DNA of 64,000 nt, taken from positions 36,620,019 through 36,684,018 of the forward strand of contig QVOM02000042.1 of assembly GCA_003586115.2 (NCBI GenBank), written 5' to 3'. Positions 11,108-21,730 of this stretch are shown here, one piece after another; the first letter of the stretch is position 1; each line of letters opens with the position of its first letter. The stretch comes from Salvator merianae. Taxonomy: Eukaryota; Chordata; Lepidosauria; Squamata; Teiidae. Position numbers and translations under genes: made by a program. The notes beneath the pieces were generated by a model, which was given only the letters and a program-made list of their open reading frames with translations, did no database searches and was not told the DNA's origin.

Positions 11108-11391
11108 CAGTGGCGTAGCTACTTGTTCCGCCACCCGGGGCGGACCAAACGGCGGCAGCTGAGGAGGCCGCCCCGCCCCGCCCTGCAGGACGCCCCGCCC
11201 TGCAGCTGCCTTCTCCCGCTGCCGCCTGATGATGGCCGCGCGCGCGCACGCTAGCAGGTAGGTGAGCGAGCGGCGAGCGAGCGGTGGGCGAGCGCGGCGA
11301 GCAGCTGGCGGCGGGCGGGGCGAGCGCGGCGAGCAGCTGGCGGCGGGCGGGGCGAGCGCGGCGAGCAGCTGGCGGCGGGCGGGGCGAGCGC
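11108..11391 (-). mobile_element. hAT-A element, copy 2, cut by an assembly N
   Basis: Starts CAGTGGCGTAGCTACTTGTT and follows the reverse complement of copy 1 for ~200 bases, including GCTGCCGCC and GATGATGGCCGCGCG. It then enters a 32-bp tandem array (11290 on) and stops at an N at 11392. No right TIR or second copy of the flank TATGTCAC is present, so the missing part is lost in the gap or truncated. Confidence 0.9.
11290..11391. repeat. 32-bp GC-rich tandem array inside hAT-A
   Basis: Three full units start at 11290, 11322 and 11354. Each runs GAGCGCGGCGAGCAGC then TGGCGGCGGGCGGGGC. A fourth begins at 11386 and is broken by the N after six bases. Confidence 0.95.
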
Positions 11392-11392
11392 N
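11392..11392. other. Single N: probable collapsed gap
   Basis: The only ambiguous base noticed. It falls exactly inside the fourth unit of the GC-rich array, and the following sequence (CTGTTCATGG) is unrelated to the element. Confidence 0.9.
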
Positions 11393-11409
11393 CTGTTCAT
11401 GGCAATTAA

Positions 11410-11880
11410 GGACCTTTCTGCACTGGATGTCTCATGCTAGGAAAGGGTCTCGGAGCCTGCCATACACACATGCTGGAGAGGGATAAGGGAGGTTCCACTC
11501 CCTCTTAGCATGCTCCCTAGATCAGGCTAAGGCACCCAAAATGGCACATTAGCCTGGTATACCAGTAGCCCTCAATAACAAGATCTACTGCCAGGGCAGG
11601 GCCAGTATCCCAGACCACAGAAGTATGCATATGGCATACTCTATAGACTGGATTACAAAGGGGGACCCAGGAACTGCTGGTAGAAGTGACACAAGAAGTG
11701 GTACGCTGCCATAAAGCCCCCCCCCCCCCGGAAACTACAAACCTTCCAGCATTGGCTCCAAGGGTTGCCCCAGCCTTCGGAGCCAGCTGCCACGGCAGGA
11801 CCAAATGGGCTGTCTAGTGTGTGATCAACCCTTAATCCACATTAGGGCTCTTCCAGCCCAGAGGGGACCAGACTAGCTAG
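11410..11880. mobile_element. Probable GG-TIR DNA element
   Basis: Starts GGACCTTTCTGCACTGGATG after TAA. Inside, 'cctggtataccagtag' recalls the 49445 and 3989 elements. The right end is uncertain, perhaps near 'ttagggctcttccagccc' (11844-11860). A homopolymer of C lies at about 11717-11729. Confidence 0.45.
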
Positions 11881-12710
11881 CCCAGGATAGCATGCTGCAG
11901 GATAGCCCACCCTGTGCAAAAGCAGCTTGAGACTCATCTCCAGTTAATCCTGGCTTTTTTTTATAAAAAATGTACAAGTTGGATAGTTTTTTATCTTAAA
12001 ATCTTCATCAATTATTTGTCATTTGTTTTAATGAGCAAAGATAAAGAGTAATTCATGATTTTCTCTTATGATGGTCTCTCCTTTGTATGTAGCTGAACCA
12101 AAGTATCTATCTATGCATTTCATCCATTTTTTTCAAAAAATCGATATGTGCCACCAACAAAGAGATCCCTAATTAGCAAAATAGCGCAAAAGTATTATAT
12201 TTTTTTGCACATAATATGGTTGCAAATATAATACTGTACTATAATTTAAAATAGAAATATGGTGCAAAGTTTTCATAGCTTAAAAGACTATGCCCCAGGG
12301 ACTGTCCAGAAGGAAGGGCGAAAGACTGACGGCTTTCAAAAAGGCTGGCATTTCCTCACTGCAGCCTCCTGTGAAGCCATCAGATTGGTCTGCCATGGAG
12401 GTGGGGCTTCACACCATTTTGTGGCCATACACAACGATTTAAGGCAAAAAATACTGTTGATTGGTCTACTGCTGTGCCAGCATGGGCTGTGCCAACAAGA
12501 GCCTGCATCAGCACAATAGGAGGAATGCCAGCTTTTCCTTGGAAGTGCAAGAAATCCCACATTTTCTTTAATCTGGTACAATGGTGGGATGGACCAGCAG
12601 TACACCATGTTACTGATGGGCCTGCGCACCTGTCCAAGCCTCCATTCAATTGTGTGCTGAATTTCTAAGTGCGTCTGGAGGCAATGGGCCTAGAATTGAG
12701 ACTGTCCAAG
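11881..12710. other. No gene seen
   Basis: AT-rich to about 12250, then a mixed segment with 'gaagccatcagattggtctgccatggaggtggggcttc' near 12375, which is weakly palindromic. No family recognised. Confidence 0.5.
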
Positions 12711-12745
12711 TACAGTGGTACCTTGGTACTCAACTGCCTTGAAAC

Positions 12746-13649
12746 CACTGGCGTAGCGAGGGGGGGGGGGGGCGGAGCGCCCCGGGCGGCGCGTTTTCCG
12801 GGGCGTCCGGCCCATGGAGCCAAGGCCCCGCCCACCGGCGCCCTCGCTCACCGCCCCGGGCGGCCGCGCTCGTCGCCCCAGGCGGCCGCGCTCGTCGCCC
12901 CGGGCGGCCCGCCCAGCGGTGGCCACACTCATCGCCCCAGCCCGCCCGGCGACGGACGTGCTCGTCGCTTTGTCGCCCCGTCCCGCGGCGGCTTGGGGCA
13001 GCTGGGCTCGTCGCCTGGCCTGCCGGCGTGCGTGTGGGCGGAGCCAGCGAGCACGCATGCGTGCAGGCAGGGCCATCGAGGCCGCTGCTGGGCGGGCCGG
13101 GGCGAGGAGCGAGGCCGCCGCCAGGCGGGCCGGGGCGAGGAGCGAGGCCGCCGCCGGGCGGGTCGGGTCGGGGAGCACGATCCCCGCCGGGCGGGCCGGG
13201 GCGAGGAGCGAGGGCGCCGCCGGGCGGGCCGGGGCGAGGAGCGAGGCCGCCGCCGGGCGGGCCGGGGCGAGGAGCGAGGCCGCCGCCGGGCGGGCCGGGG
13301 CGAGGAGCGCGATCCCCGCCGGGCGGGCCGGGGCGAGGAGCGAGGCCGCCGCCGGGCGGGCCGGGGCGAGGAGCGAGGCCGCCGCCGGGCGGGCCGGGGC
13401 GAGGAGCGCGGCCGCCGCCGGGCGGGCCGGGGCGAGGAGCGCGGCCGCCGCCGGGCGGGCCGGGGCGAGGAGCGAGGCCGCCGCTGGGCGGGGCGACGAG
13501 CGGGGCATGCGCGCTCGCTGGCCCCGCCCACACGCATGCACAGTTGCTGGCCCCGCCCACACGCATGCGCAGTCGCTGGCCCCGCCCCTAGGCCCGGGCG
13601 TCAAAACGGCTAGTAGCCCCGGGTGTCAAAGCAGCTCGCTACGCCACTG
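12746..13649. mobile_element. hAT-A element, copy 3 (904 bp), nested
   Basis: Ends CACTGGCGTAGCGAGG and rc CAGTGGCGTAGCGAGC. Exact 8-bp target duplication CTTGAAAC (12738-12745, 13650-13657) inside the mariner element. The middle is a 33-bp minisatellite. Open frames of 187-314 codons in several frames on both strands are products of repeat length and base composition (33 bp = 11 codons, few T/A to make stops), and I do not regard them as genes. Confidence 0.95.
13081..13505. repeat. 33-bp GC-rich minisatellite, ~12.7 units
   Basis: Twelve full units from 13081 and a partial thirteenth from 13477. Consensus GCCGCCGCCGGGCGG then GCCGGGGCGAGGAGCGAG. Variant units (ATCCCC start; GCGCG end) recur at units 4 and 8, suggesting higher-order duplication. 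Almost pure G+C and CpG-dense. Confidence 0.97.
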
Positions 13650-14118
13650 CTTGAAACTCATCAAATTTGGTACTCAACACATTTTGAGGTGAACATTTTG
13701 TCTTGGTACTCATTGTTTGTTTGGTACTCAACGCGCAAGCTAGAACTTGTTGGTGCAGGTTCTCTTGTGACTACGCTACCCTTTCCAGCCGAAACAAAGG
13801 GTCACATGTTAGTCGCGTGGTAGCTCTTGCCCTGTGCAGATCCTCTTGTGGTTTTATCGTGGCTTCTGTGGTCATTTTGTGTATTTAATCTACTGTACAG
13901 GTATTTATTAATTTTTAGGTTTATTGGTCAGGTAAAGTAATCATATACAACCCTATCTTTTTACATATTGCCTTAAAAGTGTGCATTGTCTTTGGTTTGG
14001 TAATGCGTTAAATTTATTTACATTATTCCTTATGGAAAAAAATTGTTTGGTACTCAACATCTTTGGTACTCATCGCGCCTCCCGGAACCAATTAGCAACG
14101 AGTACCAAGGTATGACTG

Positions 14119-14598
14119 TATTACTTTTAAAGTTCCATCTATTCCTTGTGTTGGATTTTTATTTTAAATTCAACCCAACCAGTCTTCTATTTATTCTCCT
14201 CTTTCCTAGACAGCTTTGTTAAGTGATGGGCAATAAGGGTATAATTGATAACACTCTTTTCTTCCATTCTTCTTCCATTCTTCCAAAGGGAAGCCTCAAT
14301 AAAAAATATTTTTAAAATATTTTCCTTTCTTAGAATAAAAAGAGTGAACACACATTCAATATCTGTCAAGAGCACAGAACAAAGGATGCATAATTTTAGT
14401 GCCAGGCAAGGACTGATGGACTATTAAGAATCAAAGAATTTAAACATTACAAACTATAACAAAATATCACGCATAGCATAAACCTTGAAATACCAACTCC
14501 ACTATGTTGATCTAAGAGTTGCAGCAATTTGACTTCTAATGCATTGATACAGTCATAGGGTGGATGGTGACCAATAAGTCCAAAATGTCAGAATCTGT
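14119..14598. other. No gene seen
   Basis: AT-rich unassigned sequence following the TA of the mariner element. Confidence 0.5.
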
Positions 14599-14959
14599 GG
14601 ATCTCTCTGCACTTACTTGCTCTAAGTTGGGATCAATGGGTCCAAAATAGCCAGGCCCACTGATCCCGACCACAGGAAGGCATGGGCTGGATCAGTGCCA
14701 TTTACACCACTGGAGTGCACCTTCTGCATGCCTCCCGTGTTCTGGATCAGGGCTGCTGATCCGCTGGTAGACCCAATTAAACAGATGTACCAGTGATCCA
14801 GATTAAGGCCTCCTTAATCTGGATCACCATCTCTCTAACGCAGAGTGGACCAGCAAGGGGCATGGCCTCATAGATCTAGATTAACATGCAGATCTAAGAG
14901 GTCTAGATGTGTACTACACAGATCCTTAATTCGCATTAAGGGTCCGTGCAGAAAGAGTC
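14599..14959. mobile_element. Family J inverted-repeat element, copy 1 (361 bp), TSD TGT
   Basis: Ends GGATCTCTCTGCACTTAC and rc GACTCTTTCTGCACGG; the triplet TGT is duplicated (14596-14598, 14960-14962). A perfect 16-bp hairpin with 3-nt loop lies at 14793-14827. Relatives are at 30918, 38370 and 50511, with the shared 'ggtagacccaattaaa' and 'ttaacatgcagatct' blocks. Confidence 0.88.
14793..14827. repeat. Perfect 16-bp hairpin in family J
   Basis: Arm GTGATCCAGATTAAGG (14793-14808), loop CCT, arm CCTTAATCTGGATCAC (14812-14827). All pairs are complementary. Confidence 0.95.
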
Positions 14960-16313
14960 TGTGAGTTAGGGATTGATTTTGAATTACGTGTTAGGTTAGC
15001 ATCTATAAGTGGTTGTCATGCTTGCCAGAAGGATTCCTTTTGGGGGCTGTCTGCATTCATTGTAATTGCAGCATAATATATTTTGCACATAGTTTAGTAT
15101 GCCAAGAAGTAAATGAAATGGAATTCAAAGTGGAAGACAGCATGACTTCCTCTTCTTCTCTTTAAAAGACCAAATAAAGCCCAAGAAAGACATTACTGGC
15201 TAAAATGTTGTCCAGGTGCTGATGTTAGGCACATTTACTTGAGCTGGGTTTTTAGTTAAAGGTGTTGACAGATTCCTGAACCAGACTATATTTCACTTTG
15301 GATGAGCATTCATCCTTTGAGCAAAAGCAACAAGAAGGCATGTCTAACCAAACCCACACAAAATTATTATCAATGAAGTTGAGTATTTTATTGGTTTTCA
15401 GCCATGCATTTGCTGTTAGTATCTATGGGACATTTTATATTATACTGTAAACTGTAACCATTGATGATTAACATGCCAACTATAATTAAAACATCAAGAA
15501 TCATCCATATGCTTTCCCACAAAGTCTCGAAGAGGGATGTGGTAATGAAATGTTATGGATACAGAGAGAACACTGAAATTGCCATGGAGCGAATACACAA
15601 ACACATCTTGGAACATTTGGCGTGCCTTCTTCAAAGTATAGGAACAGACCTGGGAAAGAACAGGGCTGCTCCAAATAATATAAAAAGGAATACATTAGAG
15701 AAGCTGATAGAAGGTAAATAACTTGTAGACCTCATCTTTTTCCCAGTTCATTTTTCATTCCATTCTCATGCAAAAATCATGGAAAATAATCCAGGTAATT
15801 TATTTTTTTTAAAAAAATAAATAAAATCCCAACAGCCTTTACAGAAATGTCAAGTGGATACTTGTATCATTCTGTTTAGAATTTAAGTACTTCTAAGTGC
15901 TTTGTTTTTGTCTACTCAGGTTGTGACCAATAATCCTTACAGACTTAACCTCTTTCTCCTTATTCGTAACTCTAATCAGGTTTTAAGTCAAGAGTGGGGA
16001 GCCTGTGTCTCCAAGACTGTTTCTGGAACCCAGCTTCCATCAATCCAGGCCCCCAGGCCCCCACGCCAGAATTGGGACCTATGGGCCCCCAAAGTGCCTT
16101 CAACAGGTAACTCCACTTCCTAGGCTATTCTAGCATTAGTCTTTCTATTCCTTCCTTAGCTCAGAATTGTGGGACAGCAGAAATAGCCCACTGGTGTAGC
16201 TGAATGCTACATTTTCAAGAAAGTGATCTCACTATCCCAACTCCACAACCTTTCAGGTCTAACCCTACAGTATCCAACAGAACACCAATACTCCCCACAC
16301 AAATGGGACAAAG
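14960..16313. other. No gene seen
   Basis: 1.35 kb, mostly AT-rich. An 86-codon open frame at 15461-15721 (basic, no recognisable domain) ends close to a GT; I could not support it as an exon. Confidence 0.5.
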
Positions 16314-16806
16314 GCCCTGTTCGCACTTTGTGAGAGGCACATTCCTGTCCACTCGCTAGTAAGGTGCATTCACACCTGCAAACGGAGTCAGCTGCCTTGA
16401 AGTTCACCGAAGCCCACCTGATGTTCACCTGAAGTTGAGTCGCACTGGTGAAGAAAAAAGCAGTCGGGAACCTGGCTAGCATGATCAGGTGAGGTTTGGG
16501 AGTGGTGCATCTGCACCACTTCCACGTTTGGAGCAGCACTGGGGCAGGGACTGCGCAGCCTCACATGTGCCATCCAGCAATCCAAAGCTACTCTCGCTGG
16601 CTTCGAACCACAGCATTTGGTCCGGGGTCCAGACCCTGGCAGCCATTCCAAAGATGGCGAGCACACTAGTGCACTCCCATTCGCACTGCTTCCAGCACAG
16701 ATCGGCCTCTGGGGTGTTCCAGCGAACGCGTCTCACCCTAAACAATGCTGACTGGCCCAAACCACGCTAATTATTCCATTCCACTCCAGTAAGTGCGAAA
16801 ATGCTC
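16314..16806. mobile_element. Family G element, copy 2 (493 bp)
   Basis: Ends GGCCCTGTTCGCACTTTG and rc GAGCATTTTCGCACTTACTG. The interior parallels 39958-40499: 'tcacacctgcaaac', 'cccacctgatgttcacctgaagttga', 'gcatgatcaggtg' and 'acgctaattatt'. Flanks AAA and ATT are not a clean duplication. Confidence 0.8.
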
Positions 16807-17549
16807 ATTAACAGCCTTTTATTAAGTAGGTCTCTCCAGACCAGGTAAGTGTGGATGAGGGCAATTTAGATTTGTGTTGCTCCTTTACTCATCATAGCCT
16901 TACATTTGTAGAAGTTTGGATGCCTCTGTCTGCTGCCTTGATTCACCCTACTACCACACTGTATGAACCAGTTGTCACCTACACCTGTCTGCTGTGGGAG
17001 AGACAAGTTAACAAAAGTAACAAATATTTTGGGTGCCTTTGTGAGGGGGGGATGGATGTTGGTTCTGCCATTTTCTCATCTTCTACCATTGACTGAAACC
17101 GCTCTAAAAGCAGGGACCTGTCTTACGTTTGCCTATGTTGTTCTGTAATGTATCATTCACAGAGATGGTGCAAATAATCACTGAACGTAATGTGGAAAAT
17201 TATGGTCCACCAGGTCGACACAGCTCACAATTCTCTCTTAAGTGCAAGCTTATCAGTGGAGTGCAGCTGAGAGCACAAATGGCTTTCATGTTGCACAAAG
17301 CGTGTAACCTGGCATTTGCAACTTGAGGAAGGCCAGGAACAAGAAAATCAAAGCACGTAGGAAAATGTAACAAAGGCCTGTGTTCTTTGCAAACAGGGTG
17401 TTGTGACTGCAAATAGTCAGGAACTGCTGCAGACGCAGCTGGACTTTGAAGCTTGATATTTTCAATAACTAGATAAAAAGTGCTAAAAAGCTTTTTCTTT
17501 TACAAACTTTGTAAAAAAACAAAACATAAGTGGGAGAAATGGTGAAACG
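16807..17549. other. No gene; possible LINE tail fragment near 17100
   Basis: 'gctctaaaagcagggacctgtcttacgtttgcc' (about 17101-17133) resembles the conserved 3' box seen at 7735-7770 in the L2/CR1-like tail. The rest is unassigned. Confidence 0.4.
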
Positions 17550-17752
17550 CAGCGGCGGCAGCTGATTTTAAGCCCCGGTGTTCACGCCCCACACAAAGCG
17601 TGCCATAGTTGTTTGCAGGGCCTCTGGACCTCCGTACTGCTGCAGCAGGCAACATGCTGCAATGGTATGGAGGCCCGGAGGCCCCACAAACAGCCAGGGT
17701 GCACTTTGCACGGGGCATGAACACCGGGGCTTAAAGCCAGCAGCCGCTGCTG
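17550..17752. mobile_element. hAT-B foldback element, copy 1 (203 bp)
   Basis: Ends CAGCGGCGGCAGCTG and rc CAGCAGCGGCTGCTGG; both arms then run into (C)TTTAAGCCCCGGTGTTCA. Flanks GTGAAACG and ATGAAACA agree at six of eight positions, a slightly decayed 8-bp duplication. The inner arms carry the GGCCTCxGGxCCTCCxTACTG block, so nearly the whole element is one palindrome. Confidence 0.88.
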
Positions 17753-18159
17753 ATGAAACATAAGCACACAACAAGATGCTGGAGAGGAAACCTCATTTCC
17801 ATTTTTCCAAATCATCTGTTACCTCAATTTCAATCCATTGAACATTGCTCACGGTAAGGTTGTATGATGATGTGCAGGTCTGACTCCACTCTTCACTGGG
17901 ATTTCCACCAGATATTCTGACCCCCCACTTGGAAAAGATCCCCTACCTCCCATGTCACTCTGCAAAGTTCTTGGCTAATTTTTAAGAGCCTTTAAAATGA
18001 ACAAACCCAACAAATTTAGTAGTGTGTAGTAATATTATACTACAGGGAATGCAACAGAAATATGTTAATAAAGAAGATTCCCAAACTTGTCCTTGAGATG
18101 TTATTGGACTACAACTCCCATCAGTCTTAGGCAGTATGGCCAAAGTCAAGAAAGACAAA
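17753..18159. repeat. Unassigned, with 'actacaactcccatcag' repeat
   Basis: The motif TTGGACTACAACTCCCATCA at about 18104-18123 is a very common vertebrate interspersed-repeat terminus. Nothing else recognised. Confidence 0.45.
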
Positions 18160-18372
18160 GGCTGTGATCAGACGCACACAAAAAGTATCTCTGAGGTGGC
18201 TCAGAGACGGCTTCAAGATGGGATTGTTCACACACCAGTCTGCCCCTCCCCCTTCTCATAAACATTCTGTGCTAGAAAAAGTGGATTAGAGAAGCCTTGG
18301 AAACATGAGTGATATGCACTGTCTCTATGAAGCACCTCCAAGTCATCCCTTTTGTTATGTCAGAACACAGTC
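18160..18372. mobile_element. Family H MITE, copy 1 (213 bp)
   Basis: Starts GGCTGTGATCAGACGCACAC and ends rc GACTGTGTTCTGACATAACA. It is colinear with 21219-21428 and 59257-59471, sharing ATCTCTGAGGTGGCTCAGAG, GGGATTGTTCACACA and CACCTCCAAGTCA. Flanks AAA and AAT agree at two of three. Confidence 0.88.
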
Positions 18373-18955
18373 AATGTCTAGTTTAACAATGTCTAGAGGT
18401 CCAAGTATGTGAATGTCTGCATTAACAGATAGACAGATAAATTAATTAGTAAGAAATTAACTTTAAGGGAAGAAATGCATTTCATATCTTTTCCCTTGAG
18501 TGGCTTGGCACATATTTTTTTAGTATGGACCACTCCTTAAACTCCCCCCCAACTTTGTTCTCCAGATTCTTTTAACTCCTTTTACTAGTTATACGTCATT
18601 GTTTTGGAAAGGGGAAAATTAGGGTTTAATTTGTTTAGGCAGCAGAAGGAAAAAATAATGTGTTCTGAGGCAGTGAAAGACTGAGAAGTCTGGAAATTTG
18701 GAAAGTTATTTCTCCCAAAACAAACTCTACAACTTGTCCCAACATATACAAAATACGAGGGATACAATCTGCCAGGAATGTTCCCTCTATAAACCTCCTT
18801 AGGATGAATACAATGTTTTGCTCTGCATGTTTTGGTCAACAAGAATACTGATATATCTACCAGATTAGTCTCCCCTTGCCTGTAACTAGAGGATTAAGCA
18901 AGGAAGGCAACTTTTGCGCTATGCATCTTGGTCCACAATATGGAGGCTGCTTCTC
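18373..18955. other. No gene seen
   Basis: AT-rich. The 85-codon minus-strand frame at 18585-18842 shows no recognisable domain. Confidence 0.5.
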
Positions 18956-19260
18956 TGCAGCTGCACCGGGAATGGGTTGAGATACCATAGATTCTGCAGG
19001 ACGGTGGGCCCTCCCTGGCCAGTCTTCAGACCAGGGGAATGAAAGTTCCCCCACCTCAGTGTTGCAGGCTGTAGGAAGTGGGCCATTTCCAGAGCTCAGA
19101 ACAATGGCACGGCACAGTCTCCTCCAGCCACTCCCCGCTGTCTGCATGGCAGCAGCTAGAACAGAGCACAGGAATACTACCAGGCAAGGTTTTTGTGCAC
19201 AGAAGAGAGCTAGGCACCATATCCTAACTGACACTGCACACCAAGGAGGGCCTGCACCTC
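18956..19260. repeat. Dispersed repeat family M
   Basis: Carries GGGGAATGAAAGTTCCCCC, 'ttgcaggctg' and 'gaagtgggccattt', in the same order as at 26995-27095. No TIR or duplication was fixed, so its class is unknown. Confidence 0.55.
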
Positions 19261-19743
19261 TTTAAGCGTACAGTGCTGAGCAGACACCACATACCCAGAC
19301 CCGAGGAATCATGAGGAAGCTGCCAAATAGACAAGAAACCATACTTGTTTTTAAAAATACAGTCATTATGGCTTCATTTCCATAAACCACCATGTAGGCA
19401 AAGCCACATAATGCAAGTAATTGCCACCTGTGGTATGTTAGATGCAAGGGAGCGTCCACACCTATTCACGCAGGCACCCTCAGGAAGCCCCAGGTGTGTG
19501 GCATTAGAATGTTGGAGGTGGCCTGCAAGTGGCCCCCACAGTGTCCTTCCTCAGAACTGGAGAAACCCCTCTGAGGATGACACGTGCCCTCAGTGACGCT
19601 TGCCGATTCCACGGAAATACTTCCAGGGTCTTTCCCAATGCAATGGAGGACCTTTTGTATTGGGAGCTGATAACTCAGAGACGATAGCTCTGGAGATAAG
19701 TTGCTTCCAAGGAGGGAAGTGTGAGACATACGAACATCCCACA
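19261..19743. other. No gene seen
   Basis: Unassigned, moderate GC. Nothing supportable. Confidence 0.5.
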
Positions 19744-20430
19744 TCCGTCGCCAGAGGTGGGAGCAAGGGTCTCCATCTCGCAGTACCCTACGCTACCAAG
19801 GTGTGGGGGAAGCCTAAATCAATGGCACCATAAAAATGAGAACTTTGTCAACCAATGTAAGTCAGTGTAACTGTATAGAGGGAAACCCAGCCTACCATTT
19901 TAAGTCAATGACATCACAGAGGGGATGCCAGTCTACCAACATGTAGGTAGCTCTCTGAAGTAGTGACTGAGACCATGTCCCCTCTTCTGGTGGAGGTGGC
20001 TTCATTTGGGGGGAATGGGAGGAGGTGTCCCCGTTCACGGCACTCTCGTCTCGCCTTTGGAGTGAGGAGACACCATTTTCCATGGCTTCTCTGTGCAGGG
20101 CAGGAAGAAACCAGCTCGCAGTGGAGGTGCCTCCACAAGCTATTGCACCAGAAAATGGCCCACGTGACCACTTCAAAAGTGCCTGCTGCCACCAAAAATG
20201 GAGACAGGGTGGCAGTAGGTGCCTTCTTTGACCCTCAGAAGTGTACGGAAATGGTCAATGGTCTACCAATGCAGGCCTCAGAGGCCAAATCACATTACTG
20301 AAAGTTTCCAGTATTGCATTAAACAAGTGAAATCGTATTTTACCAACCACGTAAAAGCAGAAACGTTTATCAGTTCTGCAAAACCAAAAGTGTATTATAC
20401 AAACTCATGTTGTAAAAGGGAGGACTGTAT
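19744..20430. repeat. Dispersed repeat related to 960-1134 and 60310-60445
   Basis: 'tttggagtgaggagacaccatt' and 'tctgtgcagggcaggaagaaacca' (20055-20115) have close counterparts at 60385-60445. The 20255-20420 end corresponds to the repeat split at 1135. It may be one ~700-bp DNA element; the ends were not resolved. Confidence 0.5.
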
Positions 20431-21218
20431 ATAGTATGTGGGGAAACCATCAGCTAACACCTATCATTTCTTGTTTTGGATTGTCCAATTCATGTTAAAA
20501 ATATGCCAAGCAGAAATTTCTGTGCTAATATATAGTGCCGTACCTTCTTGATGAGGCTAATATTTTGACATAACAGTACTGGAGTAGTAGAACTAAATGG
20601 AATGCCAAATTTGTTCAAAAGAGAGACTTCATATCCTTGCACATGGTCTTTCCAGCAAAGTAAATGTAAACTGATTTCACCCCACAGAGAGAGGAAAACA
20701 TGCTACAAGACGCACATCTGAGCCTGTCACAGCGAGTCGCTGTTACTAAACAGACACCTTTACTTTTCAAATGAATACATTCACAATTAATAACATGCCT
20801 GCATTTGCAGTGGATAATGTGTGATCTAAACCTCTTTGCAGTGAAGCCATTTGGACTGGACTAGGGGAAACAGGGTTGAAAAGGCAGATCTGTGTTGGCT
20901 ACGTAATCCTGAGGTGCATGCCAGCAGCTTAACTAGCACTACAAAGGAAGGTGAGATCACTTGTTTGTTCTGCAGGGGTGAAGAATGTCAAAGGCAGCCA
21001 GATTTTCTAGCAGTCAGCATGGAAGGAAGGAGACACAGCAATGGGAGTGTACCAGAGATCCTGCTCTTACGGACAGGGAACACCAACCCAATCATGGAAG
21101 GCCTTTGGCATCTCTGCTTTCCTTTTATTAACGTTTGATTACCTTCCTTTCTATTGCATTTGCAACCCATTGCTGGTCTTCAGTATATAATTTGCTTGCA
21201 GGATTTATCCCTGTCTTA
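20431..21218. other. No gene seen
   Basis: Unassigned. Short open frames only. Confidence 0.5.
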
Positions 21219-21428
21219 GGCTGTGATCAGACACACACAAAGAAAGCATCTCTGAGGCGGTTCAATGACAGCTTCGAGGTGGGATTGTTCACACAGCAGT
21301 CTGCCCCTCCCCCCTCTCATGAACATTCTATGCAATGTGGATTGGAGAAGACTTGGGGACACAAGGGCCACACACTGTCTCTATGAGGTGCCTCCAAGTC
21401 ACCCCTTTTGTTATGTCTGAACACAGCC
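21219..21428. mobile_element. Family H MITE, copy 2 (210 bp), TSD TTA
   Basis: GGCTGTGATCAGACACACAC at the left, rc GGCTGTGTTCAGACATAACA at the right; TTA is duplicated exactly (21216-21218, 21429-21431). Confidence 0.93.
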
Positions 21429-21455
21429 TTAGAACACGACACATTCACATACAAA

Positions 21456-21730
21456 AGCCCTGTCTGCACTGGGCCCTGTTCCAGATTACACCCCGGAATA
21501 GGGACCAGCTATCCACATGCTGGTGAAGACTGACATGGAACAGGGCTGCCAAAGTCAGCCAACTAATTAGTCACATTTCACCTTTTTAAGGCTTTTTCTA
21601 TGGCTAGGATAATTAGTTTGGCAATCTCTGGCAAGCAGCCGTGGGGCTTGCCACAGTCTGCATCAGCATGTGGATGGCAGGTCCCTATTCTGGGATATAA
21701 TCTGGAATAAGTCTCAGTGCTGAAAGGGCC
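21456..21730. mobile_element. Family K MITE, copy 2 (275 bp), TSD AAA
   Basis: Left AGCCCTGTCTGCACTGGGC, right rc GGCCCTTTCAGCACTGAGAC; AAA on both sides (21453-21455, 21731-21733). The foldback arms ATTACACCCCGGAATAGGGA and 'ccctattctgggatataat' match the 8778 copy. The middle is ~95 bp longer and contains its own inverted pair (CCAACTAATTAG... and ...CTAATTAGTTTGG style, 21558-21634), perhaps a further small insertion. Confidence 0.88.

Larger units (their letters stand above)
12713..14118. mobile_element. Tc1/mariner (Tigger-like) MITE split by hAT-A
   Basis: Left end CAGTGGTACCTTGGTACTCA; right end rc CAGTCATACCTTGGTACTCG. Flanked by TA on both sides (12711-12712, 14119-14120), the Tc1/mariner target. 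The phrase TTTGGTACTCA recurs internally near both ends. Without the inserted hAT-A and its duplicated 8 bp the element is about 494 bp and has no transposase. Confidence 0.9.

Noticed and set aside
12669..13692. Overlapping open frames of 187 to 314 codons on both strands, proline/arginine/glycine-rich
   Set aside because: They are produced by a 33-bp GC-rich tandem repeat that cannot easily contain stop codons; open frames overlap in several frames on both strands and they sit inside a non-autonomous hAT element.
15461..15721. 86-codon frame ending near a GT dinucleotide, possible exon
   Set aside because: No recognisable domain, a start in AT-rich sequence and no acceptor of quality.
18104..18123. 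Possible tRNA-derived SINE
   Set aside because: Only the common 'actacaactcccatca' motif is present; no A and B box pair could be placed.
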